Source of the DNA: Roseivirga ehrenbergii
GTDB taxonomy: Bacteria; Bacteroidota; Bacteroidia; Cytophagales; Cyclobacteriaceae
Reading direction: 5' to 3'
Assembly (NCBI RefSeq): GCF_001593005.1
Contig: NZ_LQZQ01000002.1
Location: 248,001 to 312,000, forward strand
DNA: 64,000 nt
Part shown: in pieces, positions 38,694 to 47,697 of the stretch
How the letters are laid out: each line of letters opens with the position of its first letter
Numbering within the stretch: the stretch's first letter is position 1
Notes under the pieces: generated by a model
Told to the model about the DNA's origin: nothing
The model's input: only the letters and a program-made list of their open reading frames with translations
The model's database searches: none
Position numbers and translations under genes: made by a program

Positions 38694-39641
38694 ATGGAAC
38701 TACCAATCAGTTTAGCACAGCTTCGCGAAGCACACGAACGCATCAAGCCGTTCATTCATCGCACACCGATTCTTACTTCGGAAAGTATCAATACCATTGT
38801 GGGTTGCGAGGTGTATTTCAAGTGCGAAAACTTACAGAAGATTGGGGCCTTTAAAGCACGCGGAGGTTTAAACGCTGTGCTTTCGCTTTCTGAGGAACAA
38901 AGGGCGAAGGGCGTAGTGACGCACAGTTCGGGAAACCACGCACAGGCCATGGCCATGGCAACCAAAACCTGCGGCATTCCTGCTTACATCGTAATGCCCA
39001 ACACCGCACCTGAGGTAAAGAAAAAAGCCGTAGCGGGTTATGGCGCAGAAATTACTTTTTGCGAACCCACTCAAGCCGCTCGCGAAGCAGCCGCCAATCT
39101 GATTATGGAAGCAACTGGGGCTACTTATGTTTCTCCTTATAACGATTACAAAGTCATCGAAGGGCAGGGCACTGCGGCCATAGAGTTTATGGAAGACCAG
39201 CCTGATTTGGAAGTTTTAATGACGCCCGTGGGTGGGGGTGGCCTCTTGGCTGGAACCGCATTGGCGGCTCACTATTTAAAACCAAAAATCAGAGTTTTTG
39301 CCGGTGAGCCGAAAGGTGCAATGGATACTTTTCTTTCGATGCAGAAAGGTGAAATTGTGCCGAATACAACCACGAACACTATTGCCGATGGCCTTTTGGT
39401 GACCGTGGGTGATAAGAATTTTGCCATTATTCAGAAACTGGTGAAAGAAATTCTGGTAGTAAACGATCAGGAAATAGTTGATGCCATGCGCCTGATTTGG
39501 GAGCGAATGAAAATTGTGGTGGAGCCTTCTGGCGCTGTGCCTTTTGCTTCCCTATTAAAATACAAAGCCCAATTTGCTGGTCAAAAAGTAGGCATCATAA
39601 TTAGCGGTGGTAATGTTGATTTAGGGAAGCTGCCTTTTTAG
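38694..39641 (+). CDS. PLP-dependent threonine/serine dehydratase
   Basis: 315 residues, fold type II PLP enzyme. The cofactor Lys is in 'KIGAFKARGG' (about residue 52). Also visible are 'SSGNHAQAMAMA', which holds the substrate and PLP, the tetraglycine phosphate loop 'PVGGGGLLAG' and the C-terminal 'ISGGNVDL'. It converts threonine or serine to the 2-oxo acid and ammonia. There is no C-terminal ACT regulatory domain, so it is the short catabolic or serine-racemase-like form rather than the long feedback-regulated IlvA. No ilv genes are nearby to argue for isoleucine synthesis. The next gene starts at the very next base after its stop. Confidence 0.9.
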   Translation: MELPISLAQLREAHERIKPFIHRTPILTSESINTIVGCEVYFKCENLQKIGAFKARGGLNAVLSLSEEQRAKGVVTHSSGNHAQAMAMATKTCGIPAYIVMPNTAPEVKKKAVAGYGAEITFCEPTQAAREAAANLIMEATGATYVSPYNDYKVIEGQGTAAIEFMEDQPDLEVLMTPVGGGGLLAGTALAAHYLKPKIRVFAGEPKGAMDTFLSMQKGEIVPNTTTNTIADGLLVTVGDKNFAIIQKLVKEILVVNDQEIVDAMRLIWERMKIVVEPSGAVPFASLLKYKAQFAGQKVGIIISGGNVDLGKLPF

Positions 39642-40181
39642 ATGGTTATTTTGATTTTCAATACTAGCATTAGATTCATAACCTCTTTATTCAAAAAGGT
39701 AAGAATAGGGTCTTTCATTCTCTTCGCTTTTCTATTGATTCATTCCGCTTATGCTCAAAAAAGTGACTTAAAATTAGCAAAACCTCACTTTCAGTACGAT
39801 GGTGACTCAGTCCATTTGAAAAAAATACTGGCATCTCTACAATCTGACTCCATTCAACTGATCGCACAAAACAATCAAATATGTGACTTGAAAATTTCTT
39901 CTCTTGGGTCAACTCCTACCTTGAACATAAGTATTTACAATATTGAATATGGCCTTGGAGAAAGTTGTCGAGGTGTCTTTCTCACAACTTTCTTTAGGAA
40001 TGACGTCTTTTTAGGGCATTACAACTCTGACCTTGCATTACCTAAAGAGGTTGACGGAGATAATCTTGTTTGGCAATTCGAAGGTGGACGGCTGATGTTT
40101 ATGGGATTAAAGACGAAAATTCCGGATGAATATTCCTTTGGAGAGTTTAAAAGAAAATTTATCAGAGCCAAGTTCAAATAA
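39642..40181 (+). CDS. Exported hypothetical protein
   Basis: 179 residues. The first 39 form a signal peptide with a long basic n-region and a core 'SFILFAFLLIHSAYAQ'. The mature part begins KSDLKLAKPHF and has no recognised domain; three Cys residues (in 'QICDL' and 'ESCRGVF') and a C-terminal basic stretch are visible. The start codon follows the dehydratase stop with no gap, so the two are read from one message. A later start within the n-region is possible. Likely periplasmic; function unknown. Confidence 0.65.
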   Translation: MVILIFNTSIRFITSLFKKVRIGSFILFAFLLIHSAYAQKSDLKLAKPHFQYDGDSVHLKKILASLQSDSIQLIAQNNQICDLKISSLGSTPTLNISIYNIEYGLGESCRGVFLTTFFRNDVFLGHYNSDLALPKEVDGDNLVWQFEGGRLMFMGLKTKIPDEYSFGEFKRKFIRAKFK

Positions 40182-40222
40182 GCTGTTGAAAAAGATAACT
40201 ATCCACTTTCCCAATAATTGAT

Positions 40223-40891
40223 TCAAGAAATAGCCTCCACCAACAATTGATAGTAAATGGAGCTAATGGGAATTATCTCGCTACCGATACTTAACTGATG
40301 CTTTTCTATTTTATTGATAAAGGTCTTATTGACTAAAAACGAGCGGTGGGTTTTTAAAAAGCCCTGTGGCAAGAGTAAATCCTCCGCTTGTTGCATTGTC
40401 ATTCGGCTGAGGACTTGTTCGCTTTCCGTCACAAACTTTACATAGTTGCCTTCGGCTTTGGCGTATTTGATTTGCGCTATTTCAAGTCGCATATATTCAT
40501 AACCTGTTTTCAGAAAAAGGTGCTGATCGTTCTTTTGTTCCAATCGTTCGCTGGCCTTGTTTACCGCCTTTAAAAACCTCCCGAAATCGAATGGCTTGAG
40601 TAGGTAATCTACGGTTTGAAAATCGTAACTCTCTAGCGCATACTCCTGATAAGCAGTGGTAAAGATCACCAAAGGTGCTTTCGAAAGGCTTTTCAGAAAA
40701 TCCATTCCAGAGATATCTGGCATTTTTACATCCAAAAACAGCAAGTCAACAGAGTTGGTTTTTAGGAATTCAAGGGCCTGATAGGCATTGGTAAAGCTCG
40801 CTTTCAATTCCAAAAACGGAATTTTATTGGCGTGACTCTCGATAATATCCAGCGCAATCGGTTCGTCATCTATGGCAATGGCTCTGATCAT
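40223..40891 (-). CDS. LytTR-family response regulator
   Basis: 222 residues: a receiver domain (1-120) with acidic pair D8/D9, phospho-acceptor Asp54 in 'DLLFLDVKMP' and Lys in 'LLKPFDF', followed by a LytTR DNA-binding domain (about 128-222) with the typical 'FLKTHRSFLVN' strand. It should bind direct repeats upstream of target genes once phosphorylated. Its ATG overlaps the end of the histidine-kinase gene by 4 bp, so the two form one two-component system. No candidate target with clear LytTR direct repeats was seen nearby. Confidence 0.95.
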   Translation of the reverse strand: MIRAIAIDDEPIALDIIESHANKIPFLELKASFTNAYQALEFLKTNSVDLLFLDVKMPDISGMDFLKSLSKAPLVIFTTAYQEYALESYDFQTVDYLLKPFDFGRFLKAVNKASERLEQKNDQHLFLKTGYEYMRLEIAQIKYAKAEGNYVKFVTESEQVLSRMTMQQAEDLLLPQGFLKTHRSFLVNKTFINKIEKHQLSIGSEIIPISSIYYQLLVEAIS

Positions 40892-42450
40892 ATCAAGGTG
40901 ATTTTAATGTTGGCCTCAAAGCTGTCTTCCGTTTCATAAATTTGAAATAGGTGTTTTTCAGGATAAAGAATGCCCAAACGCTTTCTCACATTCTCCAGTC
41001 CTATTCCCGATTTTCCTTTTTCAGGATCTTCCCCATGTTTGTGAACGCTATTTTGCACATTCAAATGCACCTCTTCCGCATTACAAGTTAATTTTATTTT
41101 TACCCAAGAGGGTTTCTGAAAACTGACCCCATGCTTAAAAGCATTTTCAACAAAAGGAATAAGTACCATAGGCGTAATTTCTCCTTGGCAACCCTCAGCC
41201 ACATCTACTTCCAATTGAAAATGATCCTTCTGTGAAATTCGTAAAGTTTGAAGTTCGATGTAATTACGGAGGTAGTCAATTTCCTTCTGCAAAGGAATTT
41301 TCTCAGCGTGGTTTTCGTGGAGCATAAAACGCATCATCTCACTCAGCTGCTGCACCGCATGAGCCGTTTTTGGGCTTTCCTCTTTCAGCGCCAAGCCATA
41401 CACCGTATTTAAAGAGTTAAACAGAAAGTGCGGATTAATTTGAGATTTGAGCAGGGAGAGTTCGGACTCTGAGCTCGCTATTTGTAATTGAGTTCTTACC
41501 CCTGCCAAATTGAATTTCCAAACTAGTATGGCTACGGTTCCAGATATAATGGCAAAAACTAAAAGCCGAACAAGTATTGAGGGTACTTGATCTAAGGATG
41601 TTAAAAAGGAGGAGTCAAGTCCAAAAGCGATGACCCCTAAAATAAGCACAAAAGAAAAAACTCCAAAAATGGAAACGAAAACAAGAGTTACTCTTTCTGA
41701 TAAATTGTTAAAAGCCCACTTACCGCTCTCCAGAATAGTGGAAAGAACGAGAGAGCCAATAAAAGTAGCTACTAAAGCAGAAATTAAAAGGTTAAGGATT
41801 AAAAAAATAAAGGTTAAGGAAAACACCTGAATTCCAATAGTCGCAAAGTAGGTTACTATTAGTATAAGAAAGTTCAAAAAATAGTTGACTACCCAAAATC
41901 TTGATCCAAAGGACTTTAAGCTAGCACCTATAGGTTTAGTGTTTTGAATCGTTAGTAATGAAAAAGTCATTGAAGAAAATAGTGTGCCTAACCCAATGAT
42001 TGAGTAATAAATGAATGGAGGTAATGCTTTAAAAGTTTGAGAATCATTCAGAGCGCCTCTTAGTAAACTAAACTCATAAAATGGGTTTAAAAACTCATGA
42101 ACCAAAGCACACATCCCACCATAAAGAATAGCAAATAGCATGAACATTAATGGTAAGAATCGAATCCTAGATTTCTCTATTGATTTTTTCGATATAATGC
42201 TTCCAAAGCAAAACAAGGCAACCAGCAGTAACACTGATATACCTTTAGCAATAATTGAGTTAATCAGTATGGACTTGGCTTCCTCTGAATTCTTCCCGGA
42301 TTGAATAGCTTGGTCAACTATGTAGGAGCCTTGATTAAAAAATATAACAACCCCCACCATAACGGCAAAAAGAAACAGGCCAATGACAATGCTCTTAACT
42401 ATATATGTGTTTTTCATCTTTTTTTCTTCAATGATACTGGGCAACATCAT
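40888..42450 (-). CDS. LytS/YehU-type sensor histidine kinase
   Basis: 520 residues from the ATG at 42450; ATGs at 42447 and 42417 are alternatives, and the last is closest to the first membrane helix. About eight hydrophobic segments fill residues 15-310 and presumably form the sensor. The His_kinase domain has the phospho-acceptor His at about 341 in 'SQINPHFLFNSLN', and the ATPase domain has 'VENAFKHG' and 'GIGLENVRKRL'. It autophosphorylates in the inner membrane and passes phosphate to the LytTR regulator encoded 4 bp into its end. The signal sensed is unknown; the large multi-span sensor lacks a recognisable ligand-binding domain. Confidence 0.93.
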   Translation of the reverse strand: MMLPSIIEEKKMKNTYIVKSIVIGLFLFAVMVGVVIFFNQGSYIVDQAIQSGKNSEEAKSILINSIIAKGISVLLLVALFCFGSIISKKSIEKSRIRFLPLMFMLFAILYGGMCALVHEFLNPFYEFSLLRGALNDSQTFKALPPFIYYSIIGLGTLFSSMTFSLLTIQNTKPIGASLKSFGSRFWVVNYFLNFLILIVTYFATIGIQVFSLTFIFLILNLLISALVATFIGSLVLSTILESGKWAFNNLSERVTLVFVSIFGVFSFVLILGVIAFGLDSSFLTSLDQVPSILVRLLVFAIISGTVAILVWKFNLAGVRTQLQIASSESELSLLKSQINPHFLFNSLNTVYGLALKEESPKTAHAVQQLSEMMRFMLHENHAEKIPLQKEIDYLRNYIELQTLRISQKDHFQLEVDVAEGCQGEITPMVLIPFVENAFKHGVSFQKPSWVKIKLTCNAEEVHLNVQNSVHKHGEDPEKGKSGIGLENVRKRLGILYPEKHLFQIYETEDSFEANIKITLI

Positions 42451-42554
42451 CTTCAAAAAATAAATGTGACCAAAGCCCAAAACAATGTGACGGAATATAA
42501 TCTATTCTTGCAAGCCAATAGATAATTAAGCATTTTGCTGTAAATATTAATACT

Positions 42555-42971
42555 ATGAACACTCCTTTTCATTTGGCCTTTCCCGTAAAGGACATCGAAT
42601 CTACCCGATCATTCTTTGGTGACTTGCTAGGTTGCGAAATTGGCCGCTCTACAGAAAAGTGGATCGACTTTAATTTCTTCGGTCATCAATTGAGTGCACA
42701 CGTAAAGCCGGAAGAACTGGCCCAAGCGCATGCCAATATTGTAGATGGCAAAAATGTACCTGTTCGCCATTTCGGAGCCATTTTAGAATGGAACCAATGG
42801 CACACATTAGCCGACAAGCTAAAAGCCCACGGAACCGAGTTTGTGATTGAACCTTACATTCGCTTCGAAGGCCAAGTTGGCGAACAAGCCACTATGTTCT
42901 TTCTCGACCCCAGCGGAAATGCTTTAGAATTCAAAGCCTTTAAAGACACCAGCCAAATTTTTGCTAAATAG
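42555..42971 (+). CDS. VOC (glyoxalase-fold) family protein
   Basis: 138 residues, one vicinal-oxygen-chelate unit pair. It opens with '[18 protein letters not shown]', typical of the family, and contains metal-ligand candidates His6 and a Glu in the late '[10 protein letters not shown]'. The '[13 protein letters not shown]' ending matches dioxygenase and lyase-type members found in many bacteria. The substrate cannot be assigned. The gene lies 104 bp from the divergent histidine kinase and 35 bp before a DJ-1-family lipoprotein gene, so both may share a transcript linked to reactive-carbonyl handling; that link is inference. Confidence 0.88.
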   Translation: MNTPFHLAFPVKDIESTRSFFGDLLGCEIGRSTEKWIDFNFFGHQLSAHVKPEELAQAHANIVDGKNVPVRHFGAILEWNQWHTLADKLKAHGTEFVIEPYIRFEGQVGEQATMFFLDPSGNALEFKAFKDTSQIFAK

Positions 42972-43006
42972 TAGAGCATAAATAAGGATTTGAAAAACGA
43001 AAATTA

Positions 43007-43741
43007 ATGAAAAAGCTACTTCCTGTATTCTGTATTCTGCTCATGGTGGCCTGTCAGTCACCACAAGAAAACAAACAAGTTGCACAGACAACTAAACAGG
43101 TTTTCAAGCCAGAAAATAAACCCAGCAAAGAACTGAACGTAGCTTTTTTGGCCATCAACGGAGTATATAATTCAGAGCTAATGGCGCCTTTCGATATTTT
43201 TCAGCATACCATTTTTCATACAGAAAAAGGAATGAAGCCCTTTATTGTCTCTCCCACCAAAGAAGTAATTACGACTTTTGAAGGCATTCGCATTTTACCC
43301 GATTACGATTTTGATGACGTACCGAATATTGACATTCTCGTTGTTCCCAGTGCCGAAAACAACATGGGTTCGGACTTGGAAGACGAACGCCTGATCAACT
43401 TTGTGAAGGAAAAAGGAGGCAGCGCCATGTACATTATGTCTTTATGCGATGGTGCATTTATTCTGGCCAAAGCAGGCCTCTTAAATGAAGTAAAGTCTAC
43501 CACCTTCCCCAGCGACATTGGCCAATTCAGACAGACTTTTCCTGATTTAGATATTTATGAAAACGTAAGCTTTGTGCATGACGGCAAAGCCATCACCTCA
43601 TCGGGTGGCGCCAAGTCTTACGATCCAGCCTTGTACTTAGTAGAATTTTTATACGGAAAAAAAGCAGCCGATGGTGTGGCAGGAGGCTTGGTGATCGATT
43701 GGAATGTAGGCGAAATTAAATCCATTACCCCAGAAAAATGA
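43007..43741 (+). CDS. DJ-1/PfpI-family lipoprotein
   Basis: 244 residues with a lipoprotein signal: lipobox MVAC with Cys16. A DJ-1/PfpI class I amidotransferase-like domain fills about 43-240. The nucleophile-elbow Cys147 is in 'YIMSLCDGAFILAKAGLL', and 'APFDIFQ' near residue 60 is the typical early motif. The resemblance is to the GlxA/AraC-N-terminal-like branch, here without the DNA-binding part. Family members include chaperones, glyoxalases and hydratases; which activity applies is unknown. Being lipid-anchored outside the cytoplasm is unusual for the superfamily. Its stop overlaps the start of the TPR-methyltransferase by 4 bp. Confidence 0.88.
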   Translation: MKKLLPVFCILLMVACQSPQENKQVAQTTKQVFKPENKPSKELNVAFLAINGVYNSELMAPFDIFQHTIFHTEKGMKPFIVSPTKEVITTFEGIRILPDYDFDDVPNIDILVVPSAENNMGSDLEDERLINFVKEKGGSAMYIMSLCDGAFILAKAGLLNEVKSTTFPSDIGQFRQTFPDLDIYENVSFVHDGKAITSSGGAKSYDPALYLVEFLYGKKAADGVAGGLVIDWNVGEIKSITPEK

Positions 43742-45450
43742 ACGAAGCAATTATGGCTCAACAGCGTTTGATGAAGGCCATTCAAAACTATCAAACAGGC
43801 GATTTAAATGCTGCCGAAAAAGATTTACGTGAACTGCAAAGCAAGTTTCCAAAGTCAGATCAGATTTTGAGCCTTTTAGGCACGGTGCTTTATGCCAAAA
43901 AGAAATACAAAGATGCCTTCCGTTCCTATCAGGAAGCTCTTAAAATCAACCCCAATAATGAAGATGCGCTGATTAATATCGGAACGGTAGAAAAAGCACG
44001 AGGCCGAGCCGATAAAGCGATTGAATTGATGAATAACGCCATCAAGCGTCTGCCTAATCGGCCAGATATTCATTTTAATTTGGGCACCATTTATTTAGAA
44101 CAAAAGGATTTAGCCAAAGCCGAAACTGCTTTTAAAAAGTGCGTTGAGATAGACTCGAGTATTTATCAAGCCGAAATTCAACTTGTAAATATTTACAAAG
44201 AACAGAATGAATTGGCGAAAGCCGAAGCGGCCATTAGAAGTATTCTAAGCAAACAGGATTCCCCACAACTTGTAGAGAAACTCAAGGAATTGGTAGCATT
44301 ACAAGGCCGAGAATATATCGCTCCAGAAGTAAATACTGCGGTAGAAACGCCAGTTGTTCCTCAGGCTTCGACAACAGAAGATAACAATACAGACGAAGTA
44401 CTAGGGCTTGATAGCAATGACGTTCGAGGGTTAATGAACATGGGTGGCTATTTGCAAGAGCGCTATAAATTTATCGAAGCCGAGAAGTACTTTCTCCGTG
44501 TTTTAGAGAAAGAACCCGACCATGCCGAAGCACAAAAAAGCCTACGTAAACTACGGTCGTATAAAATTCCGGGTTGGCATTTCGACATGCTGGAAGACAC
44601 AGCCAGAAATGATGCTTACCAAGCCGCCATTGAAAAAGCCTTAAAGAAAAAGCCTAATGCACGTGTGCTCGACATTGGAACTGGCTCGGGCCTGTTGGCC
44701 ATGATGGCCGCACGCGCAGGCGCCTCAGAGGTTATCGCCTGCGAAATGCACAGCGAACTGGCAGGAGTGGCCAAGGAAATCATTAAGGCAAATGGCTATG
44801 AGGATAAAATCAAAGTAATCAATAAAAAGTCAACTGACCTTGACAAAGAGGTAGATTATACCGAGAAATTCGACCTGATTGTTTCCGAAATTCTAGATTG
44901 TGGTGGTTTGGGTGAAGGGGTTGTTCCTTCCCTTCGTCATGCAAAAAAGAACCTTATGAAAACGGGCGGTATCATGCTCCCGGCAGGAATGTCACTATTT
45001 GGGCAGTTGATCGAAATACCAAAGAAGTACTTGGTTAACCCCGTGAAACAAATTTCTGGCTTCGATTTAAGTGCTTTCGATCAGTTTAGACCAGTAGAGG
45101 AATATGGCAGAGTGCTATTAGAAAATGAAGAATACACAGCCCTGAGCGAGCCTTTCTTCATCGCAAAATATGACTTTCAGCAACTACCAGAAATGGGAGA
45201 TACTGAATTTAAAGAAGATGAAAAGGAGGTGAATATTACTGCTAAAGGCTGCATTCAAGCTATCGCGTTTTGGTTTGAACTGAATATGGATGAAGAATCT
45301 ACCTATTCCTCTGGCCCAAATGGAGAAATGGTGCATTGGGGACAAGCCGTTTACTTCTTTGGAGAACAGAAGGCTGTCGACTCAGGTGATGACCAACACT
45401 TAAAAGTGATCACCTCAGACAGTACAATCAAGTTTCAGTTAAAAGATTAA
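43738..45450 (+). CDS. TPR plus PRMT-like (protein arginine methyltransferase) protein
   Basis: 570 residues. TPR repeats fill about 1-175, with another near 230-265; the methyltransferase half covers 278-570. It matches eukaryotic-type PRMTs at several points: 'WHFDMLEDTARNDAY' (280-294), SAM motif I 'VLDIGTGSGLL' (310-320), acidic Glu336 after strand 2, two glutamates placed like the double-E loop (Glu384 in SEILD, Glu393 in GEGV), and a late 'VHWGQAVYFFG' in the position of the THW loop in the C-terminal barrel. TPR followed by PRMT recalls human PRMT9, and motif I recalls PRMT7. Arginine methylation is inferred from these residues. It has no signal peptide, so is cytoplasmic. Translation is coupled to the DJ-1 lipoprotein (ATGA overlap). 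A generic SAM methyltransferase is the alternative. Confidence 0.82.
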   Translation: MNEAIMAQQRLMKAIQNYQTGDLNAAEKDLRELQSKFPKSDQILSLLGTVLYAKKKYKDAFRSYQEALKINPNNEDALINIGTVEKARGRADKAIELMNNAIKRLPNRPDIHFNLGTIYLEQKDLAKAETAFKKCVEIDSSIYQAEIQLVNIYKEQNELAKAEAAIRSILSKQDSPQLVEKLKELVALQGREYIAPEVNTAVETPVVPQASTTEDNNTDEVLGLDSNDVRGLMNMGGYLQERYKFIEAEKYFLRVLEKEPDHAEAQKSLRKLRSYKIPGWHFDMLEDTARNDAYQAAIEKALKKKPNARVLDIGTGSGLLAMMAARAGASEVIACEMHSELAGVAKEIIKANGYEDKIKVINKKSTDLDKEVDYTEKFDLIVSEILDCGGLGEGVVPSLRHAKKNLMKTGGIMLPAGMSLFGQLIEIPKKYLVNPVKQISGFDLSAFDQFRPVEEYGRVLLENEEYTALSEPFFIAKYDFQQLPEMGDTEFKEDEKEVNITAKGCIQAIAFWFELNMDEESTYSSGPNGEMVHWGQAVYFFGEQKAVDSGDDQHLKVITSDSTIKFQLKD

Positions 45451-45464
45451 AGCGGCTCTAATCT

Positions 45465-45516
45465 CATCCTCGTTTATAACGAGGATGTATTCATCAAGCA
45501 TTTTAAAATGCGTTTT
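45465..45516. repeat. Dispersed double-hairpin repeat, best copy
   Basis: First stem: CATCCTCGTT pairs perfectly with AACGAGGATG around a TAT loop (45465-45487). Second: the perfect palindrome GCATTTTAAAATGC (45498-45511), followed by T residues. It lies between the convergent ends of the TPR-PRMT gene and the ABC ATPase gene and probably serves as a two-way terminator. Confidence 0.75.
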
Positions 45517-46211
45517 TAAGCCGTAAAGTAATCCTCCAAATCCTTTAAAGTAGTTTCGCTCGTTTGGATATCTTTCTGAACTTTGCCCCTTTCAAGCAAA
45601 ACAATGCGTTCACAAACTTCCGTTACGTGGTTCAAGTCGTGGCTAGAAATAAGCAAAGTCATATCCTTTTCCTCCTTTAGCTTTTTCAAAATCACCTTCA
45701 AACGAATTTGTGTTGTGGGGTCAAGATTAGCAAAAGGTTCGTCCAACAATATGATTTCAGGATTGCCCATTAAGGCCGCCACAATGCCTACTTTCTTTTG
45801 GTTTCCCTTCGAAAGGTCGCGGATGTACTTTTTCTTCCCTCTGATTTCATCGTTGAACAAATCATCGAACTGATTTAAAAACTCTTGTAAATCGCCTTTT
45901 GAGTAATTGTGCAAAGAAGCGATAAACTCGAAATATTCGTCTGGTGTTAAATAGTCTATAAGGAAAGATTCGTCTAAAAAGGAGCCTGTATAGTATTTCC
46001 AATCTTCGTTATTCTGAACGTTTTCGCCCTTAGAAAGCACCTCGCCTGTCGAGGGTCTAATCAGGTCCAAAATCATTCTGAAGAAGGTGGTTTTTCCCGC
46101 ACCATTATTTCCAACCAAGCCAAAACTTTCGCCTTTGGCAATGTGCATTTCAGGAATATTGACAACCTCAACTCCTTTATAACTTTTCGAAAGTGTTTTT
46201 ACGTCAATCAT
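45516..46211 (-). CDS. ABC transporter ATPase
   Basis: 231 residues. Walker A GNNGAGKTT (about 38-46), signature 'LSKGNQKKVG' (about 133-142), Walker B 'IILLDEPFANLD' (about 154-165) and switch His in 'LLISSHDLNHV' are all intact. It couples ATP hydrolysis to the neighbouring membrane subunit. The permease gene ends 9 bp upstream on the same strand, so the pair forms one ABC-2-type exporter or membrane-remodelling unit. The cargo is unknown. Confidence 0.95.
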   Translation of the reverse strand: MIDVKTLSKSYKGVEVVNIPEMHIAKGESFGLVGNNGAGKTTFFRMILDLIRPSTGEVLSKGENVQNNEDWKYYTGSFLDESFLIDYLTPDEYFEFIASLHNYSKGDLQEFLNQFDDLFNDEIRGKKKYIRDLSKGNQKKVGIVAALMGNPEIILLDEPFANLDPTTQIRLKVILKKLKEEKDMTLLISSHDLNHVTEVCERIVLLERGKVQKDIQTSETTLKDLEDYFTA

Positions 46212-46220
46212 CTTAATGGT

Positions 46221-47693
46221 TTATTGGGATCTAAAACTTGCGGCAAATTTATGTCTTCGGCTAATGAAAAACTGGGTGAGGGCATTCAGCGTTTTATCAC
46301 GGAATAAGAGGCCAATGAGCCCCGCCAAACCTGTTAGAACCAGCCCTAAATTTTCGTAACCGAGTATTAAAAATGGAGCGTAAAGTATGTAGGGCAAAAT
46401 CATCATAGGAATCATAATGAGGAATTGCGCTGCGCCCACGCCTTCATAATTAAAAGCGGCTCCTTTATTTAAATCTATCTTTTTTGGGTTGAACATGGCC
46501 AGTCGCATTACAGCGAACACGTTCAAGCCAATGTTGAACAAGTAAGCTACCAGGTTAATCAAAACGATCTTCCATCCGAAATAGCCATAGGCCAATGAAA
46601 CTACGAATGCAATGGTAGATGTAGCCACAAACAGCCAGTATTTTGATTCTATAAACTGCCTAGAAGTAACCCTTCTGGTCAGAATAAAATCGAAATAGCC
46701 GCTCTCCCAACTCAACAAAAACTGACCATAATTGATAAAGAAAATACCCGTGATAAATACGCCTGCAAACATGAAGATGAACTGCATCTCTTGGTAGACA
46801 TCATTAGTATAAAAAATCAGTCCATAGAGTAATAATACCCCGCTCATGATCAAAGTATTTCTTGGGCGTTTGTGGCGCAAAATCAATTTCAGTTCAAGCT
46901 GAATCAGCTCACCAATTCTTCCATATTGTTTTAAGAACCCGAAATCTCCTGTTACCTTTTCTTCCTTTTTAATGGCCAATTCCTCTGGGTAAGTATTCTT
47001 CACCAAGAAATTGTAGTTGAGCCTGTAAAACACAAAGGCCAATACTACGGGAATGGCACCCAAGGCTGGCTGTTCCAGAATAAAGCCAAAAGCGGCAGAA
47101 GATAAATCTGAGAAAGAAACCACATTAAAGTAATCAAGCGCTGCCAGAGCTGCCACAAAAACCAGAAGGCCGATAAATAAATTTGGGATGTCATTCATCT
47201 TCTTTTTAAAGAGAATGACCACAAAATGCAGGGTAATTGAAAGGCCAACAATTGAGGCCAACCAGCCTGCAGCACTTACCGCCCCATAATCGGCTCCAAC
47301 TCGCATGATTGAAAAAGGAAGAAACAGCAAAACAGCCAACAGATTGAAAGCACTGAAAAGGCTCTTTCTAAACATAAAGTGAATGATCTTTCCTTTTCTA
47401 ATTGGCAGGTGTAAATAAGGCTGAATTTCTAAAACAGGTACATTCTGCATAAAGAACCTGAGCATAAACTCCACCAGAAAATAGTAGAGAATAAAGCCAT
47501 TCACAAAAACCAGCGGGTCATTATCAGGGAAGAACTCCCTAACAAGTTTGTCCATTGCCACACCAGCAATTAGCACATAGGCCAACATCATTAGGGCCGC
47601 AAAACCTAAGAAAACATTAGTAAGAAGGCTCTTTGCCCAAACAGGCGAGCGAAATTCCTTTTTCCAAATGTGCGTTATAAGCTGGCTAATCAT
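46221..47693 (-). CDS. ABC-2-type permease, DUF5687 family
   Basis: 490 residues with about twelve hydrophobic segments throughout and a cytoplasmic loop near 235-265 ('ELAIKKEEKVTGDFGFLKQY'). The length, the opening 'LITHIWKKEFRSPVW' and the neighbouring ATPase fit the DUF5687 permeases common in Bacteroidota. It is the membrane half of the ABC pair, with 9 bp between the genes. The M28 peptidase gene ends 4 bp before its start, so all three genes may be transcribed together, though transport of peptides is not supported by any visible feature. Confidence 0.88.
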   Translation of the reverse strand: MISQLITHIWKKEFRSPVWAKSLLTNVFLGFAALMMLAYVLIAGVAMDKLVREFFPDNDPLVFVNGFILYYFLVEFMLRFFMQNVPVLEIQPYLHLPIRKGKIIHFMFRKSLFSAFNLLAVLLFLPFSIMRVGADYGAVSAAGWLASIVGLSITLHFVVILFKKKMNDIPNLFIGLLVFVAALAALDYFNVVSFSDLSSAAFGFILEQPALGAIPVVLAFVFYRLNYNFLVKNTYPEELAIKKEEKVTGDFGFLKQYGRIGELIQLELKLILRHKRPRNTLIMSGVLLLYGLIFYTNDVYQEMQFIFMFAGVFITGIFFINYGQFLLSWESGYFDFILTRRVTSRQFIESKYWLFVATSTIAFVVSLAYGYFGWKIVLINLVAYLFNIGLNVFAVMRLAMFNPKKIDLNKGAAFNYEGVGAAQFLIMIPMMILPYILYAPFLILGYENLGLVLTGLAGLIGLLFRDKTLNALTQFFISRRHKFAASFRSQ

Positions 47694-47697
47694 AGGC

